Under the pieces are notes generated by a model. That model worked only from the letters and a program-made list of their open reading frames with translations, was not told where the DNA came from and searched no databases. 64,000 bases of DNA from positions 92,555,825-92,619,824 of the forward strand of contig NC_080543.1 of assembly GCF_028640845.1 (NCBI RefSeq), written 5' to 3'. The translations under genes and the position numbers were made by a program. This DNA comes from Ahaetulla prasina (lineage: Eukaryota > Chordata > Lepidosauria > Squamata > Colubridae). This document shows positions 1-11,757 of this stretch, in pieces (within the stretch, counting starts at the first letter, position 1; each line of letters opens with the position of its first letter).

Positions 1-2061
1 TTGTTCCAGGACTAGATCCACTTCTGGAAGGAAGCAGGCATGGCCTCACTTTCTCTGGAAAACTTTAGAATGTGCTGCTGATAGTGATAGTTGTGAGGTA
101 CATTTGATCATATATTTGAACACATAGAAATAATTTCACACCTGTGACATCATACACTGACAATGCATGCACATTTGTATAAGAGATACTTTGTGTCTGT
201 TCTCAGACACTGAAGACCGAGAATACATTGTGTCCCATGTCTGATCTTTTATCCTCAAAACATCCACCAACATTGTGTACAGTTGTGTCACAGTTTTCAA
301 AGTGTGAAGATGCATGCAGAAAATCTCAGTAGAGGTGCTGTAAATCTGCTTCTTACTAAAGTGAGATTTCAATGCATCCGTGTTGTATCTTCTATACAAA
401 GTTTGGTGAAGCTGAATGAACAGTTGGCCTTGAACTCCTCCTAGACCATTAGGTCACAATACAGGTCAGGAAAAAGGTAATTTCCCTAGATTTGTAATAA
501 GATCTGGGAGTTGACTTCTGGCCTTAATGTCACCAGGTATTCATTATCTCCATACAAATGATATACACTGGCAAAGAAACATACATTTTTTATGGATCTT
601 CATGAATGATCATGGGCGCCTTGCATTTGATGGGTTTATGACCTGAGTAAGGTCTTAATAGTACAGCTCATCAATTTATAAAGCATGGCTTGCTTCTTCA
701 TATTAGTACAGCCCATTTGTACTTAATTTAAAAAAGTCAATAAGCAAGGGTAGGTGTCATCTAGCTAACATTCAACAAGCGGATTATAGTGGCAATATCA
801 ATTTGTTTCTAATTAAGTGCTTAGCATGCAGGTCTTTCAATATTGGCAGACTGCTTTGCTGAATGCAGATCTAAAAACTACAAATCAAAGGCTGTATGCA
901 GGCTTTTTAAAGTCATTGATAAACATCTCAGAAGGAGAAGCATCATAATCCCCTTTCTGCCACAATGCTTCAAAAAAAGTTTTTTTAAAAAAAAGGTTGC
1001 CAGAGTATGTTTGCTTTTAATGATTCTGCTACATACCAATACAGTATACAGCAATTGTCTCACTGTCTATATATCTGAAAGAAGCTTCATTTGCTAGTTA
1101 CCTATCTTTAAGTCAAATTCCTATTGAAAGCATGACCACATCTGAATTGGAAAACCATAGCAAAAATGTTAGGTGTGTTAGAGCTTTTTAATCTGTAAAT
1201 CTGACCTAATATTAAGAAAGGTAAGGCACCTTAGTCTTTACAAAATGTTTTAAAAAATTGTGAGGTGTGCCTTGTTATACCGGCAGAAAGAGAAAAAACA
1301 CTTGCAGAGACATTTTCTTTTATTATTCTTAAATGTACAAGGACTGTGCCTGTAAGGATAACAGCATCCAAAGGCATCCTTTGATGGATGCCCAAGTCCC
1401 AATGTCTATTGTTGTAGAGATTACTTCTCTACAGGCATTCTGTTCTAATGGGTTATAAGAGACTGGGAAATTACTCTTTTAATTTCCCACAGTTACCCAA
1501 ACAGGCCATTTACGTACAATAGAAGATAGATACTAGCTCTCAACCTTTTTCACTTCAGGTGACCACAGTGAAGAAGCTCTTCCTTGTACAGAATTTCAGC
1601 TGATATTCCTTGGAGTATGAATCTGATTTTTATTTACTGAAATAAGGCCAGAATTTAGGGTAACGCTTTTAGCATCAAAGACAGGATGGAGATGGCTGAC
1701 TCACCCTTTCCCCATTTCAGAATCTGAAGAGCTCTGATGGTTGGGTGCCCTTATAAATTGGAAAGATTTAAAAACCCAAACAATATTTGATCCTTGCTCA
1801 AGAAAACCACTCTAATGAAAATAAAGAAAGAAACGTTTATTTGGACATTTATAGCCTTATGCTCAAATCCCAGGCAATTAATAAAATTGGAGGAAGAGTT
1901 CAGAGAGAGAACTGTGTATCCTGAATGCACCCTTTGTCACACCAATTGTCAACACAAATTACTCATTTTTTAAAGAAATTACTTTTATTTTGAGCTGGAA
2001 CAGAACATGTATATCCATAAACAACCAATTATATGGATGCCCAGAAAGCAAGCCAAATAAA
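1..2061. other. Non-genic AT-rich stretch
   Basis: I see no gene, RNA or recognisable repeat here. Open frames are all under 90 codons, lack recognisable domains and have no supporting splice or promoter context, so I read them as chance. Confidence 0.6.
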
Positions 2062-2098
2062 GTGTAGTGTTTATGTGTAGGTGTAGTGTTTATGTGCA
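2062..2098. repeat. Two-unit 18-19 bp tandem repeat
   Basis: The phrase GTGTAGTGTTTATGTG occurs twice back to back, and a third partial GGTGTAGG follows. It lies directly upstream of the CR1 3' end, so it is probably local slippage at the truncation edge of that element. Confidence 0.6.
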
Positions 2099-2187
2099 GG
2101 TGTAGGGTTTCCTGCCTGGGCAGGGGGTTGGACTAGAAGACCTCCAAGGACCCTTCCAACTCTGTTGTTGTTGTTGTTGTTGTTGTT
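2095..2187 (+). mobile_element. CR1 LINE 3' end with (GTT)n tail
   Basis: The stretch reads GGGTTTCCTGCCTGGGCAGG, then GGTTGGACTAGAAGACCTCC and CCCTTCCAACTC, which is the terminal signature of amniote CR1 3' UTRs. It ends in a (GTT)n run at 2164-2187 where CR1 normally has its short 3' tandem tail. It is heavily 5'-truncated (about 90 bp), as most CR1 copies are. Family from known CR1 ends; copy orientation seen directly. Confidence 0.8.
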
Positions 2188-2230
2188 ATTACTAAGTCAT
2201 ATCAAATATTTTTTTAAAGAAACTGAAGTA

Positions 2231-2685
2231 CAAGTAGTCCTTGACTTACAACCACATTTGGAAGCTTTTAGTAGCATTTACTTCAACCACAGTCTAACAC
2301 TTCTCACCTGGTTATGTACCCACAATCTGGGCATTTTCAAAAGCATCAAGATTTGTTATTTCACTTACAAATGTTGAAAAGCAAAACCTTTTTAAATTCA
2401 GTTTTGTAATGATCATCCATTTAAAATTTATGCAGCTAAATGAAACAGTTGTTAACTGAGCTTTGCTCCATTTTACAATCTTTTTTTGCAACAATTTTTC
2501 AAGTGAATCACTGCAGTGGTTAAGTTAGTAACACTTAAGTTAAGATGACTTCCCCATTGACTTTGCTTGTCAGAAGATCGCAATAAGTGATCACATGTCC
2601 CTAGGCAACCGTCAAAAATAGCATCTGAATTTTGATCATGTGACCATGGGGACGTTACAACTGTCATTCAAGGTACTGTAGTACT
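2231..2685. mobile_element. Decayed palindromic DNA element (family shared with 9902 and 11241)
   Basis: It begins AGTCCTTGACTTACAACCAC and contains the blocks GTGAATCACTGCAGTGGTTA, CCCCATTGACTTTGCTTGTC and TTTTGATCATGTGACCATGG. The same blocks occur, in inverted sense, in the elements at 9902-10273 and 11241-11612. About 150 bp near the left side (around 2265-2390) do not match and may be a later insertion or strong decay. The right terminal repeat is blurred. Non-coding and non-autonomous. Confidence 0.7.
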
Positions 2686-3724
2686 CTTCTTTATGAGTGA
2701 GTAACTTATCATTTGGTTTCCATTTCATCACATTGTTTCCCATTTTGGCTTGAACCTCTTTCAGCTGGTTTGTTTTTCGCTTATCTTACCACGGTCTTCC
2801 ATGTTTTCCTGTTTTCACGTCATATATACTATATGTTTGATTGAAGTAAGTTAAAATAAGTAAGTTAAAATTAATGTTGATTTAAGTAAGAGCTTTTACA
2901 TAGATCGTTAACCAATAATTCACTGATTACCATCTTTTTTTGGACAATGTCATACTGCAAATATCATAGAGTTTCTGTCTTTTGTACAGAAAATACATCA
3001 TATTTCATATCATATCATTCTGTGCTAACATAAGTCTGACTGGCTGTGCAGGTGCTAGTACATTAGGTAGTGTCACCAAAGCGAAGTAGAGAATTTATTC
3101 TAGATAAATAATTATTTGACAATGCTCAAAAGCAGTCCAGTTGAACATCATATGACAATAAGCTGTATGAATTTCTACAAAATACATCCTTTCATTCTCT
3201 CATCATACCTTGTTTTCTCTGCTAGTTCTGACTCACAAAAGTATTTTTCCCCCATGCAAAATAATAGTATAGTTAGAATGTGCTATGTCCAGGACTGACA
3301 TAAGTTAAATTGTGCAATTCTGAAGTTGTGATCCACAAAGCAACGTGGATACTTTTTGAATAGCTCTCTTTTACAACATACATATTCATATATACTTCAT
3401 ATTTCAGGATTAAATGAAGCAATTTTTAGGCATAGCCACTTAAAAACCATTGCCACAGCGAGGCTACCTCACTGAAGGTGGTCTTAAGGACTTTCAGCAA
3501 TGGTTGGATTGTACATCTTTTCACATTGCTTTGTTGCAGGAATTTTATTCTTAAAATTTCAGTTTTACTACTGTAGTCTGTAGCATTTATTACACATTTT
3601 TGTTTTAATCATCCTTAGGTATAAACAAACAAGATATAAATGTTCATTACCAGCAGAATAGAAACAATAATGTGGAAGAAAGACAATATATTATCTACAT
3701 ATATAATAAAAAAAATTGTCAGGC

Positions 3725-4080
3725 TGAAATGGCCATCCATTAGAGCCCACCATTTGAAAATACATTAAGGAACAAATTAGCAGGAAATAAGGGTTTGGGA
3801 GGGGGAAGAGGATTAATTACCACTCTGCATCTCAGAGAGTGTTTTTCCATTAGCCACAATTAGTACACTAAGGCTAAATTAAAATTATGCCCCATTTTCA
3901 ACACTGCAAAGAAACATTAAAGAAAGAAAAGAAGAATAGCAGAGGGTTGAAGGAGAAAAAAAACCCCTTAAGCAGAGTAATTAATATATTGGCATTTCTG
4001 AATTACCTCAGTGTTAATCAGTCAAGGAGTCTTTTTAATTGTTTATTATACTAATTCCTGTTAGATAAGAATCTTAAAGA
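3725..4080. promoter_or_regulatory. Candidate conserved non-coding element
   Basis: The block is repeat-free and holds many homeodomain-type cores (GGATTAATTACC, CCATTAGCCACAATTAG, GAGTAATTAATAT, TTTTTAATTGTTTATTATAC, ACTAATTCC) mixed with non-repetitive sequence. That texture is typical of vertebrate developmental enhancers. Conservation itself cannot be seen from one genome, so this is inference from motif density only. Confidence 0.3.
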
Positions 4081-5219
4081 AGCTGTAGCTTTGTGGAAGG
4101 TAGCCATTGGCGAAAAGGGTAGTTAAAAGCTTGGACTTTTATACAAGAAGGAAAGAGATACAATAAAGCTACTTATCCAAGACATGTTACTGCCTAAGTG
4201 AAGGACAAAATGACAGCACTTAAAAACCCATTTTATGAATCCATTGTTATTAAAACCATTGTCAAGGTCAATAATAATAATAATACAATAATAAAGTTAC
4301 AATAAACAGATGCTATGGGCATCACTGCACCTAAAAATATCTCTAGAAGTGTCCCCTAAATTTGATACTCATCCTTTTATTTTTCTCTTGTGATTGACTA
4401 AACCTACCATTTTTGAGTAGTATGCAAGAAATGATATTCAAGAAATTATTTGGAAATTCCAAATGTGTGAATTACTTAAAAAGGCTATAGAGTTTCTGTG
4501 ATAATGTATGTATATCTCTCTCTCCTAGACATTGTTGGTAACTAGGAGACGACCAACAACTTCTTAATTTCAAGTAGGAAAATATAGCAATAATTACAAT
4601 ACAGTGTTATCTATGTTGAATTCAGGGGATTTACTCTCAGGAAATTATATTCAAGATTGATGCCTTAGAGCAAAAATGCCTTCAAAATATAACTGTAATT
4701 TTGTAAATTTTCCTCTGAAAGAATAACAAAGATGTCCAGGAAAAGTATATCTAACAGAGGGAAGATTATTTCCTTTCCCTTGAAAATAAAATGTTTCAGT
4801 TTAACATCTATAGACTTTTATATAATCGGCATCTTTATTAACATAAATATTAATCAATATTTTTTCTGGAGATTAATTTGGATTTTCTAGACAAGAGGTA
4901 TACTTTGTGAGTCTTCCTTTTCTCTCCCTTTTCCCCAGTCACCTGCAGCATGGGATATATTAGGAAAGAGTAGATGTTTAAGGAAATTGATCAGTGCAGC
5001 TCAGAGCTTTCCTGTTCTGGTGGTTATATAGCATTCATCAAGATTGTTGCTTATTTCTTTAAGGCGCATTTGATTCTTTCATGACAGTTTTGGAATCATT
5101 GCCTAGCAGTAAATAAGGAGCAGATGTGTGAGAGGAAGTAAAGAAAGGAAGGAAGTTCTGATTTTCTGGTTGGAATGATTAAACCTTTCCTCCCCACCAA
5201 AATGCTGATTGAAATTGGT

Positions 5220-5720
5220 AAAGTCCTTTCGGAGTGAATATTTTATTTGATGGTTAAGCCAATATTAGTGCAATAATAAAAGAAAGTCAAACACATCAAA
5301 TGGCCCAGAGCATCACAAACATAGTCAGTTCCAAGGCTGTTTTTGGTTACCAAATGAGCAACGGACTAATTGTGTAAATGCTGTTAATTAGTTGTGCAGA
5401 GCCCCTAACTGGGCTTTCTCCTGTAACTAATAAGAAATCAATTAGCTAATGAAGTGGCCATTAAATGCGATGCTAATCATTGCTGGGGTATTTTTAATGT
5501 TTCTCCTTTTTTCCTCTTTCCTTATGATCCTTCCTAATTGCATCTGCCATACGGAGCTCACAGCTTTCAGCCTGTTTAATGAAACATCATTATATCATAA
5601 CTGGCATTCTTGGAAGAGTTAGTGGCAAATCTGCTTCCCAATTATTTTTAATTGCCAGACATGCTCATAATTGGCCCTTTTACCAATCGGTTCAGAGCTT
5701 TGCACTGTCATGAACTAAAC
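5220..5720. promoter_or_regulatory. Candidate developmental enhancer, homeodomain-motif dense
   Basis: Within 500 bp there are many TAAT-type cores: GGACTAATTGTG, GTTAATTAGTTG, CAATTAGCTAATGAAG, GCTAATCATTGC, CCTAATTGCATC, CCCAATTATTTTTAATTGCC and CATAATTGGCCC. The block is free of known repeats, has no long open frame and differs in texture from its surroundings. It strongly resembles conserved non-coding elements near developmental transcription-factor genes. No target gene lies in the window. Confidence 0.4.
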
Positions 5721-7106
5721 ACAAAGATAGTGTTTGCCTTTCCTTGCATATAAAGGCTGACGGAATTATTGGCCACACTGAAAATGTATCTTGCAACCCA
5801 GATGAGAATCCATGGCAATAGCCTTTTCACTGCTTTTGATGGAAATTGCAGAAGATCTGCTGCTTCCCCATGGAGCCAGACCAATCTTAGCATGCAAATA
5901 TTGCGGCACAAGACCAGCTATTCGAAACAGTAAACTTTATAAAGGGAGATTTTAACTTTTACAGTGAGCTACTTGAGCATTAATACAGGAAGCAGAAAAT
6001 TAGGACAAGCTGATATCCTAAGATTTCCATATTAGATTGCTCCACCAGAGTAAGTTCTGCATCATGGGTGCAGAGAAAATTTGAGTTCTGATCAATCATA
6101 CATCTGAATAAAATAGGCTATCATGAGTGAGAGGCATGAAAAGTTACAGAGAAAGGACCAGCATAAGGAAGGGTGGGGTTACAGTCAATTAAAAAGCATA
6201 GAAATACATCAGAGTCTTAAAAATAATTATTATAAAGATCTAAAAAATATAAAACAAGTATATAGATAAACAAAAGTCTAATAGAAATCTAAAAGGAGAG
6301 GTAGGGGTATTAAATGGGTGTAGGGGAAATAAACGTTAGTACATGGTAGATGAAATCCATTGCAGTGCAGAGCATTCTAAAATGATGAACTAGATGCTCA
6401 TTAAGACTAGTTTATGGCACAGATCATCATCTGTTGGATTTTAAGTGCTGCTGAGCAGAATCTGGCAACATTATATGTTGTAGAAGGGTTAGTATTTAGT
6501 AGTAGGGAGGTATAGAATTATCCTGTGCACCCTGGGTATTTATGTAATAATGGTGACATATTGGTGATAATAATAATGACAATAATGGCATGAATGTCTC
6601 TGTAATACAAGCATTGGAGTAATACATGTTCTGCTGTTTATATGTGTCCAGAGTCACAGGGATGTTGCCTCTCTCGTAAGGAATCTTCTTGTATCAGCCT
6701 TCAAGGACAGCTGACAGGAGGGCATGTCACTGTGTGAGAGTAAAGGCCCTCCAGTGATCAGGTACTTTGAGATTAGTTAAATAGCAGTAGTAGGGGAGGT
6801 AGAGTACCTGTTGGACTCACTGGAAAGAATCTGAATCTTTTGTGTTGCAAGCCTTTTGCAAGGATCATTGATGCTGGATTTTTTTGGTTTTGTCATTTTT
6901 TTTTTTAACTGCAAGTCGTGTTTGGGATGTTTCTATACAGCTTTAAATTCAAACCACATAAAATTCCATTTTTCTTACTTCTCATGCATTTTTGTATGAC
7001 GGCCCTTTTGCAATTGTATTTTCATAATAAAATACATATTTATAGATTATATAGAAAATATAGAAAATATATATGCAATATCTGTAGCTCAGGTATAGGA
7101 TGAGGG

Positions 7107-7190
7107 TGAAGGTTCGTTCTCCGAACTTGTAGGTTGGTTTCTGAACATTTCATTACCAAGCTAGGTAACATCTTCAGCAGAGTTTAGGGG
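7107..7190 (-). mobile_element. Penelope-like element 3'-end remnant with stem-loop
   Basis: On the minus strand the order is CTGAAGATG (7169-7177), a stem TTACC/GGTAA (7153-7157 with 7164-7168), then GAAA (7148-7151), followed by ACCAACCTAC and GTTCGGAGAACGAACC. The same architecture (CTGAAGATG, stem, GAAACGT) recurs at 50556-50600. This arrangement is known from Penelope-like retroelements of vertebrates and resembles their degenerate hammerhead-ribozyme motif. No coding part remains. Confidence 0.5.
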
Positions 7191-9077
7191 ATGTCAGTGT
7201 CAGTATATATATATATATTGAAATTGACTCTCACTACAAAACATTGAAATTTTTTTGCGTGTCTATATCTTTTGGATTTTCTTATATATTAGGAATCAGT
7301 ATATGATCTGATAGTACATTTCCACTTCATCCTTAAAATGCCATTTCATAGCTTAAGGAGTGTTCATTTACATTTTCCTTTTCTGTTTGGACACTTCTTT
7401 TAAGAAGTGTCACGTATTGCGTAAAGCTTTGCAGTGGAGCAAGATTAAAATTAAATACACAGTCTACTAAGAAAATTTCCAGATGTTCCACTCCATTTCA
7501 ATGTTATGTGGGCCATGATGAAAGTAGTAATGGAACACATCTGGAGAACACAAGGTTGGAGAAAGGTGACCTAAACAATTAAATTGATCTCAGTTGTAAT
7601 CCACAATTTTCATAGCACTATTCCTGTGTCAAGCAGTTAACGGTTTTTCTTTTTTTACTTTACAAGAAGGAAAGCTAAAATGAGAGAAAGTAACTCATAA
7701 AAGGCAATCCAGTGAAGTGATGTCTGGTTAGATTTTTGAATTCAAAACTAAATCCCAGAACTTTGTTCAAATATGGTTATAGATTAATATTGTTATCATG
7801 TATGATATTTAGATATGATATTGTATATCAAATCATGTCTTAAGCTACAGTAAAAATGATTGAAGGAAATAGAACCTCCTTTTGATAAACAGGATTAGAA
7901 TGTACCCTTACACATCCTAAAAAGGAAATATCTCCCTTCAATTGAAATAGATTTCTATGACTTCATGGACACAAATATGGAAGTTATTTGCTTTTGCCTT
8001 CATCTAGGATTTTTTGTTTTTATTTCCAGCCTCACCTAAAACTTGGTGGTCTTCCAGCCAAGTAATAATCAGATCCAATACTACTTAACTTCAGCCAAAG
8101 TTGCCAGAAGTAATCCCATTGAGTTGAATGAACCTTAATGGCCAATAAAGAAATCCGTAGCTTTAAATTTGTGATGTTGGACCTAAGCTGGAGAAACTGA
8201 AACTCTCTGCTCAGCCATATCTGTCTTTAAGTTTCCCTAACCAGGTTATTCTGCCATGACTATACGGTCTCCGCCCCTCAATATCAAAACTGGAAAATGA
8301 TCAGACTTACAAGTTTGCTGCAAAAATGCTAATCCAAAATACAAAGAGAAATTTCAGTACATTCTTTCTATAAATTGTAGTATTTTTCATGATAATTCTT
8401 TATATTTTTATCTCAATATAAATACAAAAATTACAATAAGTACAGCCGTGATTGACATTTTTCTTTTGACTGAGATACTACTAGATAATTAAATCACCGT
8501 AATTCCAAATGTCCTGCAAATATATTTGCAATAAAGCTGGTTTGATTTTAGCAGGATTAAAAATGGCCTTTGCCTCTCTGCCATTTTATAGTAGTTCACA
8601 AAACATCTGTGCACAACATATGCATATGTGCGTGTACGCATATATAGACATTTAAAGAATATTTTCAAAAGGGATTTTGTTTTGGATGAAATGCAAATTG
8701 CCTTGGTTAATTCTGCACCTCTGTTTCAGGAAATCTGCCACCAGCAGCTGCCACTGTTTCAGATGTCAGTAGGATGCAGATACACTGTGACATTTTGTTC
8801 ATTAAATAAACAAACCAGGTTCATGGTAACTACATTAGATAGAAAGCCCCATCAATTCTTGTACATTTTATTCATGCAATGGGACGTGACAATTGTTCCT
8901 TAGTTTCATAAGTGCTGTACTGAAGAACAAAAGGCGTAAAAGAAAACATATACTATGTGGCAACTGTAACCACATTTAGCATACAACCCAGGAAGCTGAT
9001 TTGGATTAATGAGACGTATAAGTTTTTTGCCCAAGGCTACTTATAATAAATATGGCTGCAAACATGGCTACTGGGGG
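7191..9077. other. Non-genic stretch
   Basis: Only short features are visible: a (TA)n run near 7205-7219 and an inverted repeat at 7390-7411 with 10-bp arms. A 91-codon open frame at 8628-8903 has no recognisable domain and is not called as a gene. Confidence 0.55.
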
Positions 9078-9120
9078 AAAACAGCCATTGTTATTCATTC
9101 CTTTCCCCCACCCCACCCAA

Positions 9121-9153
9121 GCACGCACACGCACACACACATACACATGCCCA

Positions 9154-9210
<57 letters not shown>
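9121..9210. repeat. (CA)n microsatellite
   Basis: An imperfect CA tract with GCACGCACACG and ACATACACATGCC interruptions is followed by an uninterrupted run to 9210. Copy 2 of the duplication has the same interruptions and is one CA unit shorter. Confidence 0.95.
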
Positions 9211-9211
<1 letters not shown>

Positions 9212-9901
9212 GCTTTGATCTTGTTTCTTTGACTGAAACAAGGTTTTCCCTAGAACTGTAGAATAAAAATTCAAAGAGGAAACTAACTCTGCTTATTTAC
9301 AAAGGTTTAAAATAATCTGCATGATAATATTGTAACTATGGGTATGACATATAATTAAAAATACAATTTAGAACTTATATATGTATGGTCATAAATAGGT
9401 ACTCCTGAGCTGATTTCCAAATAAGTAGATACATGACTCTCTTCAATTTAGCAAAAATAAATCCCAGATAAAAGGTATCCAAAATTTCATCATTGTAAAA
9501 TACGTTGCACAAAAGTCCATGTCAGAACTCCCATTGATTCATATAGAACTGGACAACAACTCAATTTTTGACATGCTATTTCTTCAGCATTTTAATTACT
9601 CAAATATGTTCAATTAGAAATGTCCCCATATCAATACAATCCCAAATTTTCCTGAGTATTCCATGCTTGATTGAAGCGTTACTGATTTCAATCACTTCAA
9701 AAAAGACCAGCTTCAAATCCATTATGTTATTCATCTTCACCTCAGCTTTATAAAATGGTTCATAACTGTAGCCCAGAGTGGATATTTCATTTCCATGACA
9801 GAAGAGGCATTTGAGTCCTCTGGTTGATGACACAGCACACCTATAGTTTGCCTAATCTCACACAGCCATGTTTGATTTGGTCTTGTCCTATTTTTAAACT
9901 A

Positions 9902-10273
9902 CAGGTAACCTTCAACTTACAACACATTGTTCATTTAGTGGCTGTTCAAACTTATCATCGCATTGAAGAAAGTGATTTATGACTGTTTTTCACACTCATG
10001 ATCAAAATTCAGATGCTTGGCAACTGACTCATATTTATGATGGTCGCAGTGACCCAGGGTCATGTGATCAACTTTTGTGACCTTCCGACAAGCAAAGTCC
10101 ATGGGGAAGCCAGGTTCACTTAACAACCTTGTTACTAACTTAACAACTGCAGTGATTCGCTTAACGACTGTGGCAAGGAAGTTCATAAAATGTAGCAAAG
10201 CTCACTTTACAAATGTCTTGCTTAACAACAGAAATTTTGGGTTCAATTGTGGTTGTAAGTCGAGGACTACCTG
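9902..10273. mobile_element. Palindromic MITE-like element with TA flanks, copy 1
   Basis: The left end CAGGTAACCTTCAACTTAC and the right end GTAAGTCGAGGACTACCTG are inverted repeats with about 18 of 22 matches. TA dinucleotides flank both ends (9900-9901 and 10274-10275), as expected of a Tc1/mariner-type target duplication. The interior is non-coding and partly self-complementary, with GTGATTCGCTTAACGACTGT and TCATGTGATCAACTTTTGTG. The superfamily call is inference from the TA flanks. Relatives lie at 2231, 11241 and perhaps 32900. Confidence 0.7.
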
Positions 10274-10457
10274 TACTATTGCATAACATTGCACAGCATG
10301 CAACTATGATTTGCTAAAGTAAATGCGTGCCCTGGAATGAAGTATTACAGAATTAAGTGGTGAGAGAATCAGCAAGTCTGAACCAGACCTTGGCTAAACT
10401 GAATGGTATTTGTTAAAACAGCCATTGTTATTCATTCCTTTCCCCCACCCCACCCAA

Positions 10458-10490
10458 GCACGCACACGCACACACACATACACATGCCCA

Positions 10491-10545
<55 letters not shown>
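10458..10545. repeat. (CA)n microsatellite
   Basis: This is the counterpart of the CA tract at 9121-9210 in copy 2 of the tandem duplication, with the same interruptions and one dinucleotide fewer. Confidence 0.95.
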
Positions 10546-10546
<1 letters not shown>

Positions 10547-11240
10547 GCTTTGATCTTGTTTCTTTGACTGAAACAAGGTTTTCCCTAGAACTGTAGAATA
10601 AAAATTCAAAGAGGAAACTAACTCTGCTTATTTACAAAGGTTTGAATTAATCTGCATGATAATGTTATAACTATGGATATGACATATAATTAGAAATACA
10701 ATTAAAACTTATATATATGTATGACCATTATAAATAGGTCCCTCTGAGCTGATTTTGAGATAAATAGATACAAGACTCTTTTCAATTTAGCAAAAATGAA
10801 ACCCAGATAAAAGCTATCTAAAATTCCATCAATGTAAAATACGTTGCACAAAAGTCCATGTCAGAACTCCCATTGATTCATATAGAACTGGACAACAACT
10901 CAATTTTTGACATGCTATTTCTTCAGCATTTTAATTACTCAAATATGTTCAATTAGAAATGTCCCCATATCAATACAATCCCAAATTTTCCTGAGTATTC
11001 CATGCTTGATTGAAGCGTTACTGATTTCAATCACTTCAAAAAAGACCAGCTTCAAATCCATTATGTTATTCATCTTCACCTCAGCTTTATAAAATGGTTC
11101 ATAACTGTAGCCCAGAGTGGATATTTCATTTCCATGACAGAAGAGGCATTTGAGTCCTCTGGTTGATGACACAGCACACCTATAGTTTGCCTAATCTCAC
11201 ACAGCCATGTTTGATTTGGTCTTGTCCTATTTTTAAACTA

Positions 11241-11612
11241 CAGGTAACCTTCAACTTACAACACATTGTTCATTTAGTGGCTGTTCAAACTTATCATCGC
11301 ATTGAAGAAAGTGATTTATGACTGTTTTTCACACTCATGATCAAAATTCAGATGCTTGGCAACTGACTCATATTTATGATGGTCGCAGTGACCCAGGGTC
11401 ATGTGATCAACTTTTGTGACCTTCCGACAAGCAAAGTCCATGGGGAAGCCAGGTTCACTTAACAACCTTGTTACTAACTTAACAACTGCAGTGATTCGCT
11501 TAACGACTGTGGCAAGGAAGTTCATAAAATGTAGCAAAGCTCACTTTACAAATGTCTTGCTTAACAACAGAAATTTTGGGTTCAATTGTGGTTGTAAGTC
11601 GAGGACTACCTG
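11241..11612. mobile_element. Palindromic MITE-like element with TA flanks, copy 2
   Basis: It is the duplicate of 9902-10273, with the same terminal inverted repeats and the same flanking TA. It arose by the tandem duplication and not by an independent insertion, because the flanks are duplicated with it. Confidence 0.75.
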
Positions 11613-11757
11613 TACTATTGCATAACATTGCACAGCATGCAACTATGATTTGCTAAAGTAAATGCGTGCCCTGGAATGAAGTATTACAGAATTAAGTGGT
11701 GAGAGAATCAGCAAGTCTGAACCAGACCTTGGCTAAACTGAATGGTATTTGTTAAAA

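Larger units (their letters stand above)
2686..7106. other. Non-genic stretch with enhancer-like blocks
   Basis: No coding region or RNA gene is supported. The stretch contains two blocks dense in homeodomain-type ATTA words (annotated separately) and short AAT and AT runs (for example near 4270). The remainder is unremarkable AT-rich DNA. Confidence 0.55.
9078..10414 (+). repeat. Tandem duplication, copy 1 (about 1.34 kb)
   Basis: This segment is repeated directly at 10415-11757. The junction shows a shared AAAA: AAAACAGCC enters the copy and AAAATCATG leaves it. The first 230 bp match copy 2 except for one CA repeat unit, and the last 900 bp (from about 9500) appear identical. About 200 bp between them (9305-9500) differ by many substitutions and small indels. 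The copy carries a (CA)n tract and a TA-flanked palindromic element. No gene is seen. Confidence 0.9.
10415..11757 (+). repeat. Tandem duplication, copy 2
   Basis: This is a direct repeat of 9078-10414, displaced by 1337-1339 bp. It differs mainly in 10640-10835, where TTTGAATTAATCTG replaces TTTAAAATAATCTG and many further changes follow. It is otherwise the same, including the internal MITE. An identical flank on both sides of a diverged patch points to conversion, a recombinant structure or an assembly join of two haplotypes. Confidence 0.9.

Noticed and set aside
8628..8903. 91-codon frame
   Set aside because: No recognisable similarity or gene context.
9600..11172. Pair of identical 77-codon frames as a duplicated gene
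   Set aside because: Identity comes from the tandem duplication of non-coding DNA; the frames have no domain and overlap other frames on both strands.
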